DNA of 64,000 bases from Pseudoalteromonas sp. XI10 (GTDB taxonomy: Bacteria; Pseudomonadota; Gammaproteobacteria; Enterobacterales; Alteromonadaceae), in NCBI RefSeq assembly GCF_001469895.1, contig NZ_LOPY01000026.1, positions 62,001-126,000 on the forward strand, written 5' to 3'. Position 1 is the first letter of the stretch. Every line of letters starts with the position of its first letter. Below, in pieces: positions 46,034-53,689 of the stretch. Under the pieces are notes generated by a model. That model was not told the origin of the DNA. It made no database searches and worked only from the letters and a program-made list of their open reading frames with translations. Made by a program: the position numbers and the translations under genes.

Positions 46034-47334
46034 TGGAAATGACAGCCATCTTGTTGCTTGTTTGTTTTTTCACACTGCTGCTAATCAATGTACCGATCTC
46101 GATTAGTATTGCTCTGTCGACGTTGTTAGCACTGGTTTTGCACATGGATTTTACCCCAGCGGCAACGACCATTGCGCAGCAAATGATAGGGGGAATAGAC
46201 AGCTTTGCACTACTTGCCATTCCTTTTTTTATTCTATCGGGTCTGATCATGGGGCAGGGGGGCATTGCTAGGCGTTTAATTGAATCTGCTATGGCTATGG
46301 TCGGCTTTTTACCGGGCGGATTAGCGCTGGTCAATGTGATGTCGTGTATGATGTTTGGCGCAATTTCTGGTTCTGCAGTGGCGGCCACATCGGCGATAGG
46401 CAGCTTTATGGTGCCAGAAATGAAAAAGCACGGTTACAGTGAAAACTTCGCCGCTGCGGTCACGGCCAGCGCAGCAACAACGGGTATGCTAATACCGCCA
46501 AGTAACATCTTAATTATTTATGCTATAGCAAGTGGTGGTGTGTCGATCGCGGCATTGTTTGTTGCTGGGTATTTACCAGGTATTTTACTGGGATTAACAC
46601 TGATGTTGGTTTGTGCCATCTATTCTTTAAAAAACAACTACCCTGTAGCAGCACGTTTACCACTTGCTTTGGTTTTAGAAAAAGTGATTGCAGCCATCCC
46701 TAGTTTGCTACTCATAATAATCGTTATTGGCGGTATCATAGGAGGTGTATTCACAGCCACAGAAGCCGGGGCTGTCGCTGTATTATATGCATTGGTTTTA
46801 GCTGTTTTTGTGTATAAAGAATTATCGCTAGATGAGTTACCTAAACTACTGCTAAAAGCCTGTGAGACAACGGCAATCGTGATGCTCATTATTGCCGCTT
46901 CTAGTGCGATGTCGTGGGTTTTATCATATTCACACATTCCGCAAATGGTGAGTCAATTTTTCTTAACCTTAAGTGATAACCCATTACTAATTTTGTTATT
47001 AATCAATCTCATTTTAATATTAGTGGGTGCCTTTATTGATATGACACCTGCTGTGCTTATATTTACTCCGATTTTTTTGCCTGTTGCAGCACAGTTTGGC
47101 ATGTCCCCGGTGCAATTTGGGGTAATGATAGTGCTTAATTTATCAATTGGTTTGGTATCGCCGCCGGTTGGCAGTGTACTGTTTGTCAGCTGCGCAGTAG
47201 CAAAAACTTCGCTTCATAAAATCATTAGGCCAATGCTGCCTTTATATTGCGTGATGTTTATGGTGCTTATGTTGGTGACCTATTTACCTGCCATAAGTGA
47301 GTTTTTACCTCGCTTACTAGGGTTGATTGATTAA
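46033..47334 (+). CDS. TRAP transporter large permease (DctM family)
   Basis: A 433-residue inner-membrane protein with about 12 segments. SFALLAIPFFILSGLIMGQG, GAISGSAVAATSAIGSFMVP, TTGMLIPPSNILIIYA and LSIGLVSPPVGSVLFVSCAV are typical of the DctM subunit, which forms the sodium-coupled transport path. It is the last gene of the P-Q-M operon, 88 bp before the LacI gene. Confidence 0.95.
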   Translation: MEMTAILLLVCFFTLLLINVPISISIALSTLLALVLHMDFTPAATTIAQQMIGGIDSFALLAIPFFILSGLIMGQGGIARRLIESAMAMVGFLPGGLALVNVMSCMMFGAISGSAVAATSAIGSFMVPEMKKHGYSENFAAAVTASAATTGMLIPPSNILIIYAIASGGVSIAALFVAGYLPGILLGLTLMLVCAIYSLKNNYPVAARLPLALVLEKVIAAIPSLLLIIIVIGGIIGGVFTATEAGAVAVLYALVLAVFVYKELSLDELPKLLLKACETTAIVMLIIAASSAMSWVLSYSHIPQMVSQFFLTLSDNPLLILLLINLILILVGAFIDMTPAVLIFTPIFLPVAAQFGMSPVQFGVMIVLNLSIGLVSPPVGSVLFVSCAVAKTSLHKIIRPMLPLYCVMFMVLMLVTYLPAISEFLPRLLGLID

Positions 47335-47362
47335 TAAAAACAATTGCTTTGCTACAGTTAAC

Positions 47363-47382
47363 AGCTTTTATGGATAAAAGCT
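47363..47382. promoter_or_regulatory. Palindrome upstream of uronate LacI gene
   Basis: AGCTTTTAT / ATAAAAGCT separated by GG, 40 bp before the LacI ATG. It differs from the ACCGGT motif and could be a weak terminator after dctM or a site for another regulator. Confidence 0.4.
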
Positions 47383-47422
47383 TGGTGCTACTATAGCTAA
47401 GTTAGTTATTTCGGAATCTTCT

Positions 47423-48439
47423 ATGTCAGTGACAATTAATGATATTGCCCGCTTATCGGGGGTATCAAAACGTACCGTTTCGCGTGTAATAAATAGCTCA
47501 CCCGCAGTAGGTGAAGCAACACGTGAAAAAGTGCTTGAGATAATAAAGCAAACAGGCTTCTCGCCAGATAAGCAAGCCAGGGGGTTAGCCTCAAGCCGTT
47601 CGTATTTGTTAGGACTAATTTATGATAACCCTGATGCACTCTATATTGATGAAGTGCAACGAGGAGCACTGAGTGTCTGTGCTGAATTAGGTTACGAGCT
47701 AGTGGTACATCCAGGCTCTGCAAAACGTGAAGATTTTGTTGATGACTGCTTACGCTTTATTGCTCGTTCAAAATTAGATGGCGTCATTATCTTGCCTCCG
47801 GTATCAGAAAACAAAGAGCTCGCTGCGGCTTTAAGAGATATTGATTGCCCTTACGTAAGGCTTGCATCAGTTGATTTGGATGACGCTGATAATATCGTTG
47901 TATCTGACGAACGTGCAGCAATGCGTGATATGGCAGATCATTTAGTTGAATTAGGCCATCAGGATATTGGCTTTATTTCTGGCCCACAAAATTATCGTTC
48001 ATCAATAGAACGTTTAGCTGGCTTCTTAGCTGAATTGCAGGTTTATGATGTAAATTTACCCTCAGAATATATTGTTGAAGGCAAGAATAGTTACGACAGT
48101 GGTTTAGAGTGCGCCAGAGAGTTGTTAAACAAACAACCTAGGCCAACAGCAATCGTTGCTAATAATGATGAGATGGCCGCAGCAGTGCTTCGTGTGGCTA
48201 ACAACCAAGGTATTAAAGTGCCAGAACAGTTATCGGTGGCGGGGTTCGATGACAATATTCTCGCATCTCGGATCATTCCATCGCTGACAACAATACGCCG
48301 ACCCGTATTTAATATGGCATGCTTAGCCGTACAAAAGTTGATTAATCGCTCTCGTAGCAATCAAGACAAACTACCTATGCCAAAAACAGTAACGCCGCAC
48401 CTAGTGACACGCGAATCAACATCTCGAGTTCCTGAGTAA
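47423..48439 (+). CDS. LacI-family regulator, likely repressor of the uronate regulon
   Basis: A 338-residue repressor. Helix-turn-helix VTINDIARLSGVSKRTVSRV (residues about 3-22), hinge KQARGLASSRS, sensor domain ending SVAGFDDNILASRIIPSLTT. It lies inside the uronate cluster, between the TRAP genes and uxaC. Palindromes with a central CG, as LacI proteins bind, lie before uxaB/dctP, uxaC, the TonB receptor and GH2. No ACCGGT site lies before its own gene, so it may not autoregulate directly. It is not of the GntR type (ExuR/UxuR) that controls uronate genes in Escherichia coli. Confidence 0.92.
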   Translation: MSVTINDIARLSGVSKRTVSRVINSSPAVGEATREKVLEIIKQTGFSPDKQARGLASSRSYLLGLIYDNPDALYIDEVQRGALSVCAELGYELVVHPGSAKREDFVDDCLRFIARSKLDGVIILPPVSENKELAAALRDIDCPYVRLASVDLDDADNIVVSDERAAMRDMADHLVELGHQDIGFISGPQNYRSSIERLAGFLAELQVYDVNLPSEYIVEGKNSYDSGLECARELLNKQPRPTAIVANNDEMAAAVLRVANNQGIKVPEQLSVAGFDDNILASRIIPSLTTIRRPVFNMACLAVQKLINRSRSNQDKLPMPKTVTPHLVTRESTSRVPE

Positions 48440-48476
48440 GCACGACATTATGTCAATAATGCCGTGCTAGATTTTT
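48439..48476 (+). terminator. Terminator after uronate LacI gene
   Basis: Stem AGCACG-A-CATTAT / ATAATG-C-CGTGCT (one A/C mismatch) with loop GTCA, then TAGATTTTTAT. It also overlaps the end of the convergent uxaC. Confidence 0.8.
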
Positions 48477-49917
48477 ATAAGTTATACGCTTTTTTAACCA
48501 ACCCGTAAGTCAGTTGATAAGCAAGCTCGTGGGCTGTTTCAATCGTTATTTGATGATTTGTAACAAGCTCTGCTAAGTAGCGGCAATCAACTCGACGTGC
48601 TACATCATGCCTTGCTGGAATCGATAGAAAAGCTCGCGTGTCATCATTAAAACCGACCGTATTATAGAAGCCAGCGGTTTCAGTTGTTTGCTGACGAAAA
48701 CGTAACATGCCTGAAGGGCTATCATGGAACCACCATGCCGGACCTAGTTTTAAACTAGGGTAGTGACCAGCAAGCGGTGCCAACTCACGACTGTATGTCG
48801 TTTCATCTAAGGTAAATAAAATAATTTTTAACTTTGGATGATTACCATATTTACTTAAAAGTGGCTTAAGCGCATTAACATACTCGGTTTGACTTGGAAT
48901 ATCTGCGCCTTTATCACGACCAAATTGATTGAAAATTGGCTGGTTATGATTACGATGTGCGCCAGGATGAATTTGCATCACAAGGCCATCTTCAATACTC
49001 ATACCTGCCAGCTCCGTTAGCATTTGGCCACGAAATAGCTCTTGCTCTTGTTCTGTAGCGTTACCTGTGCGGCATTTTTTAAATAATGCTTCACATTCAG
49101 ATAGTGATAGATCAGCTGTAATCGCACTTGGGTGACCATGGTCGGTTGCAGTTGCTCGACCTTCTTTTTTAAAGTAAGCGCGACGAATTCGGATCGCTTC
49201 TAAATAACCTTGCCAAGTACTGGTATCTTGGTCTGTTAACTCAGCTAGCTTAGCGAGATTGTCAGTAAAGTCTTCTCGGCTCGCATCGACAACATCATCA
49301 GGCCTAAATGTGGTTATAACTCGTTTGGCCATGGCCGTTTCAGCCATCTCTTTATGATGTTCAAGTGAATCTAATGCACCTTCAGTTGTTGCTATGAGCT
49401 CTATATTAAAGCGATCCATTAATGCTTGTGGTTTATAAGCATCTGTTGCAAGTTCAGCGGTGATTTTATCGTAGTATTGTTGTGCGTTTTCAGAGTTAAG
49501 GTTTTCTTTAAAACCAAATACATCACAAAAAACGGCATCTAACCAATAGCCACTTGGAGTACCTGCAAAAAGGTAATAGTTATCTGCAAAAATCTGCCAA
49601 GCTTTTTTTGGATCTGCATTTTTTGATCGTGTTAAATCGCCATCGATACCATGCTCAGGAATACCAAGCTCAGTTAATTCAATACCTTGGCTGTAAAGCA
49701 TTCTAAATACATAGTGATCTGGTTTTATAAATAGTTCAGTGGCGTTACCAAAGTTAGGGTTTTTATTAAACCACTTTGGGTCTGTATGGCCATGTGGGCT
49801 GACTATTGGAAGATCTTTAATTTCTTCATAAAGCTCTCGGGCAACACTAACAATTGCCGGGTCACTCGAAAATAGCCTATCAGGGTGAAGTGAAAGCGGC
49901 TGTGATTTAATTGACAT
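48475..49917 (-). CDS. uxaC: Uronate isomerase (glucuronate/galacturonate isomerase)
   Basis: A 480-residue enzyme converting D-galacturonate to D-tagaturonate, and glucuronate to fructuronate. The ATG at 49917 has AGGA just before it; a TTG at 49929 is the alternative. Family signatures: LPIVSPHGHTDPKWF with metal-binding histidines near residue 40, FIKPDHYVFRMLYSQGI, QIHPGAHRNHNQP and GPAWWFHDSPSGM. Full length for the family. It is transcribed alone, with operator C 21 bp upstream and operator D about 145 bp upstream. Confidence 0.95.
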   Translation of the reverse strand: MSIKSQPLSLHPDRLFSSDPAIVSVARELYEEIKDLPIVSPHGHTDPKWFNKNPNFGNATELFIKPDHYVFRMLYSQGIELTELGIPEHGIDGDLTRSKNADPKKAWQIFADNYYLFAGTPSGYWLDAVFCDVFGFKENLNSENAQQYYDKITAELATDAYKPQALMDRFNIELIATTEGALDSLEHHKEMAETAMAKRVITTFRPDDVVDASREDFTDNLAKLAELTDQDTSTWQGYLEAIRIRRAYFKKEGRATATDHGHPSAITADLSLSECEALFKKCRTGNATEQEQELFRGQMLTELAGMSIEDGLVMQIHPGAHRNHNQPIFNQFGRDKGADIPSQTEYVNALKPLLSKYGNHPKLKIILFTLDETTYSRELAPLAGHYPSLKLGPAWWFHDSPSGMLRFRQQTTETAGFYNTVGFNDDTRAFLSIPARHDVARRVDCRYLAELVTNHQITIETAHELAYQLTYGLVKKAYNL

Positions 49918-49937
49918 AAGGTTCCTCAAAATCTTGC

Positions 49938-49955
49938 GTTGCCAGCGGTGGCAAA
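49938..49955. promoter_or_regulatory. ACCGGT-type operator C (uxaC promoter)
   Basis: GTTGCCAGCGGTGGCAAA, one base off the palindrome at its core, 21 bp before the uxaC ATG. Confidence 0.8.
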
Positions 49956-50061
49956 ATTTAAATATGTAATGACTAAACTTAATTAGCAGTGAGTAACTTA
50001 GGCACGTTAGTTGTTTTTTAATGGCCTAAGACTGTTATTTATGCAAACAACTTTAGCAAAC

Positions 50062-50079
50062 ATTGCCACCGGTGGCAAT
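50062..50079. promoter_or_regulatory. ACCGGT operator D (between uxaC and TonB receptor genes)
   Basis: ATTGCCACCGGTGGCAAT, a perfect palindrome that extends to 20 bp with flanking C and G. It lies 124 bp from operator C, a distance at which looping by a LacI tetramer or dimer pair is possible. Confidence 0.85.
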
Positions 50080-50116
50080 GTTGTTGCGCGTAGATAATTT
50101 TAGCGTATTTGAAATG

Positions 50117-50149
50117 AAAAAAGCACCGACCCTGAGGGTACAGTGCTTT
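50117..50149 (-). terminator. Terminator of carbohydrate TonB receptor gene
   Basis: Minus-strand stem AAAGCAC..ACCC / GGGT..GTGCTTT with loop TCA and a following T run, 56 bases past the receptor stop. Confidence 0.75.
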
Positions 50150-50204
50150 ATTTCTAACTTGATGGGGAAATCAAATAAACCGTCCTTGGTTTTGCTAAAT
50201 TTAG

Positions 50205-52985
50205 TTAGAAGCTATAGCGGAACCCTAAGCCGAATGTACGGCTATAAATAGAGGCTGAGTCGTTTAGAACAGTTGGTAGTTCGTAGTATTGACGATAAAC
50301 CTCATCTGTTAGGTTTGTTGCATCAAATGTCACAACCAAGTCTTCAGTGACATCGTAACTTACTTGGAAGTCTAAACTTTGTTCTGGTCGACGATAAACA
50401 CCTCGTGGATGCGCGAAACGACCTGAGCCATAGCGATTTAAGAATGAGTCACGCCAAACGTAAGAGAGGCGAGTGCTGAAATTTTCTCGCTCATAAATTA
50501 ACACACCACTATATGAGGTATCTGATACACCAAATACGCTTCTGTTTGTGTATCCTGTTAACTCACCTTCGTTGCTGAAGATTGGAATATCTTGATCCGA
50601 ATCTAAGAAGGTACCACTAGCTTGAAGACCAATGCCATCTAACCACTGTGGAACAGATTCTGGGAAGTAAACTAAGCCAACTTCAACGCCTTTAAGAACA
50701 CCATTAGATGTGTTGCCAGGCTGAGAAAGTATATAGTCTTCCATCTCACCTGTTTCTGGGTTTGGAAATTGAGCTTGGCGTAATGAATCAAAAACAAATC
50801 CTTCAATATCTCTGTAGAAGTAGGTCGCATACGCTGAGCTACCTTCATTGAAGTAGTATTCTAGTGAGAAGTCATAGTTCGTAGATTCAACTGGGCGTAG
50901 GCTTTGATTACCACCGCTTGCGTTACCGTAGCCAACGTTTGTAGTGTCTGGACGTAAATTGATAAAGCTATTTAATTGGCCAAACTCTGGACGGCGTAAG
51001 GTTTGCGTATAAGCAAAACGAGTAATTAAATCATCACTTAAATGATAGCGTAGCGTTAAGTTAGGCAAAAATTTTGCGCTACTATTTCGGCCAGTACTTT
51101 GTACTATGCCACCAACTTCTCCATCCCAGTGGTAAAAGTCCATGTCAGCGCCTGCGTAGGTATAGCGAAGACCAATATCACCGTCTAATCGATTACCAAA
51201 AAGTTGTGTTTCAAATTGGCTTTGCACATACGCAGCCCATGATGTTTGGTCGATATCGAAGTTCTTTTGTAGCGTCATTCGACGCTCGCCATCTGCGCTA
51301 TCGTAGAAATTAAACGTATCACGATACTCTGCACGGTTTTGCCATAAATTTTTTGCATTAAAGGCAACCCATGATCTCGGCAAATCACTTTTCCCATCAA
51401 AGAAATCACTATTTACGTAGTGCGCATCTGAGCCAAGAGATGCTAATGGAATAGGGTTAAATCGATTAGAATCACGACTGCTGCTATCAGCTGTACGTTT
51501 ATCATAACGAACACCTGCTTTCGCTTTCGTAAAGATACCCCAGTCAACATAGAAGTCGAGGTCAAGTGTGAATGTTAAGCCATCACCATTATCCTCACCG
51601 CCGTTGTCGAACATGGTACTGGTGGTCCATAAGCTCGGATCGGTTAAATCAAGTGGAGTACCAAACTCTTCATCGTAAACAGTCCATGCCATGATACCGT
51701 CTTCATGGTTAAAGTCTGCCATGACAAATGGAAAACGAGTATTTGCCTGCATAGCAACAAACTCACGTTCATATTTACTTGTTTGATAGACCAACTCAGA
51801 TTTTAGTGTTGCATCTTCAGATAGCGCCCATTTACCACCTAATGCAAACATGTAGCTATCAGTTTGGCTCTTAGAAAAGTCGCCACTGGTAAATGCACCT
51901 GAGTCACCCCAAGCACGTGATTTGATGACATTTGTGCCTTCAAACAAGACAGGTTGAGTCACGGTTTCTACACGTGAAGAATCTGCGTATGAGAATAGAA
52001 GGTGGTTATTACTTTCGTTGCGGTAGCCATTGTAAAATGCTTCGAAAATATACTCTGATGTGTCATTTGGTGCCCATTGAAATGACAGGTTTACTGCTGG
52101 GCGTTCACGTTTACCAGTTAGATCTGACTGATTTAGTGCGTCACGACTTAGATAGTATTCAACCTCACTGTCAGTTGCAGGGTCATACATGGTTGCCCCT
52201 GGCGTTCTGTCCATACCGTGTTCAAGGCCAGTTGGCCATGGGTAAATGCGATTTAAGTTATCAGCTCTAAATGGCACGAAACCACCTGGCGCACTATTTT
52301 CATCTCGGTAGCTGGTGCTAGCAAATGAAAGGTTAATTAATGCGCCTACATCACCAACTGATGACTCCCAACGATTGCTGGCAAGCACACTTACGATAGG
52401 ATCGGTTTCTTCAGATTGGTCTTGATAAACGCCACGGGCATTGACCACAACCTTTGAGCCTTCAAAATTAAATGGGCGTTGGGTGCGAACATTAAGTTGA
52501 CCCGCAATACCGCTCGCTAATTGGCTGGCATTTCGTGTTTTGTATACCTCTACACTTTCAAGTAGTGCCGCAGGTATATCTGCAACAGCAAGTTGACGCC
52601 CTGCTGCGGTGAACATTTCGCGGCCATTAATTGTTGTTGTAACATCGGTTAAGCCACGGATTGTAACAGTATTTACTTCACCCGATGCGCGGTCTGTTAC
52701 CTGTACACCCGTTACACGTTGCAGCGCCTCAACAAGGTTATTATCAGGAAACTTACCAATATCTTCGGCAACAATCGCATCAACAACCTGAATTGATTGG
52801 CGCTTGATATTAACGGCTTTATTTAAGCTGCTTCGGATCCCAACAACTTCAATTATTTCAAGGGAATCATTGTTGTCATTTGCTTGAGCGTTTTGTGTTT
52901 GCTCTGTAGCCTCATCTGCTGCATAAACACATTGCCCAAAAAGGGCCATACAAATTGTGCTGGCTAATGTCGTTTTCTTAAACAT
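50205..52985 (-). CDS. Carbohydrate-type TonB-dependent receptor of uronate regulon
   Basis: A 926-residue outer-membrane transporter. Signal peptide to about residue 22; plug region opens EIIEVVGIRSSLNKAVNIKR, then VAEDIGKFPDNNLVEALQRV and GVQVTDRASGEVNTVTIRGL. This opening is typical of the TIGR01782 (Xanthomonas/Caulobacter carbohydrate) receptors. It ends GLGFRYSF. GGAGG precedes the ATG. Operator E lies about 150 bp upstream, which ties it to the uronate genes. The likely cargo is a uronate-containing oligosaccharide too large for porins. Confidence 0.92.
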   Translation of the reverse strand: MFKKTTLASTICMALFGQCVYAADEATEQTQNAQANDNNDSLEIIEVVGIRSSLNKAVNIKRQSIQVVDAIVAEDIGKFPDNNLVEALQRVTGVQVTDRASGEVNTVTIRGLTDVTTTINGREMFTAAGRQLAVADIPAALLESVEVYKTRNASQLASGIAGQLNVRTQRPFNFEGSKVVVNARGVYQDQSEETDPIVSVLASNRWESSVGDVGALINLSFASTSYRDENSAPGGFVPFRADNLNRIYPWPTGLEHGMDRTPGATMYDPATDSEVEYYLSRDALNQSDLTGKRERPAVNLSFQWAPNDTSEYIFEAFYNGYRNESNNHLLFSYADSSRVETVTQPVLFEGTNVIKSRAWGDSGAFTSGDFSKSQTDSYMFALGGKWALSEDATLKSELVYQTSKYEREFVAMQANTRFPFVMADFNHEDGIMAWTVYDEEFGTPLDLTDPSLWTTSTMFDNGGEDNGDGLTFTLDLDFYVDWGIFTKAKAGVRYDKRTADSSSRDSNRFNPIPLASLGSDAHYVNSDFFDGKSDLPRSWVAFNAKNLWQNRAEYRDTFNFYDSADGERRMTLQKNFDIDQTSWAAYVQSQFETQLFGNRLDGDIGLRYTYAGADMDFYHWDGEVGGIVQSTGRNSSAKFLPNLTLRYHLSDDLITRFAYTQTLRRPEFGQLNSFINLRPDTTNVGYGNASGGNQSLRPVESTNYDFSLEYYFNEGSSAYATYFYRDIEGFVFDSLRQAQFPNPETGEMEDYILSQPGNTSNGVLKGVEVGLVYFPESVPQWLDGIGLQASGTFLDSDQDIPIFSNEGELTGYTNRSVFGVSDTSYSGVLIYERENFSTRLSYVWRDSFLNRYGSGRFAHPRGVYRRPEQSLDFQVSYDVTEDLVVTFDATNLTDEVYRQYYELPTVLNDSASIYSRTFGLGFRYSF

Positions 52986-53133
52986 TTAAAATAACCTCCA
53001 AAATTATTTTAATGCGAATCAATAACAGAAGTTATTTGATTCAGTGTTAAATCAGCATCATTAGAAAAACTTCTAATGTTCGACAAGGTGCTGATATCGT
53101 GTGTTTTTTTATTAAGTGTATTTTCCCTGCAAT

Positions 53134-53151
53134 TTTGCCACCGGTGGCATT
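53134..53151. promoter_or_regulatory. ACCGGT operator E (TonB receptor promoter)
   Basis: TTTGCCACCGGTGGCATT: the inner 14 bases are a perfect palindrome. It lies about 150 bp upstream of the receptor ATG. Confidence 0.85.
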
Positions 53152-53575
53152 TTTAGCCAAATAGTTGCACCGCAAGTAAGCATGCCAGGCTTGTTGTGTT
53201 GTCTTCATCCCCCTAACCACGCTCCTAAATTTTATAACACAGAAAATTTAGTTGTTTAAGTATTATTATATTCTTTTTAATGATTTGTTACTTATTTTTG
53301 CTTGTTATTTGAATAAGTTTTTTATTATCAATGGTTTATTTTTTAGGTGAATTTTCAAATAAAGAGCTTAAGTGTGTAGTTACTTAGCTATTCGTATTAT
53401 TTCTTACGTCAGAAAGAGAGTGCTCAGTTGTTGTGCAAGGCTTAATTTCTTTTTGGTGCAAGCTAGGTAGTAAATGACGTATTTATTAATTTATTAACTA
53501 AAATCAGAGTTTTAAGTCGTTTTTTGGCTTTAGATATGATTAGCAAAACAAGCACGCAAGGAGAGTGGGATTCAA

Positions 53576-53593
53576 AATGCTACCGGTGGCAAT
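53576..53593. promoter_or_regulatory. ACCGGT operator F (GH2 promoter)
   Basis: AATGCTACCGGTGGCAAT, with one changed base in the left half. It overlaps the place where a -35 would stand for the TATAAT at 53610-53615, as a repressor site should. Confidence 0.8.
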
Positions 53594-53689
53594 TGTATTA
53601 TGATATGTATATAATTAGTGGTAATATAAGCTTGTGTAGACTTAAAATTTTCTAAAAACATTATAATTTCAACAGTTAGAGGAACACAT

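Larger units (their letters stand above)
52986..53689. other. Long divergent regulatory region, TonB receptor / GH2
   Basis: 704 bp without a gene, strongly AT-rich. It holds operator E near the receptor side and operator F near the GH2 side, 442 bp apart. A TATAAT lies at 53610-53615 on the GH2 side, with operator F over the expected -35. I see no small gene or hairpin in the middle part. Confidence 0.6.

Noticed and set aside
40408..49917. Glucuronate (UxuA/UxuB) pathway
   Set aside because: The reductase and dehydratase match UxaB and UxaA, not UxuB and UxuA, so the route is for galacturonate; the isomerase alone can serve both.
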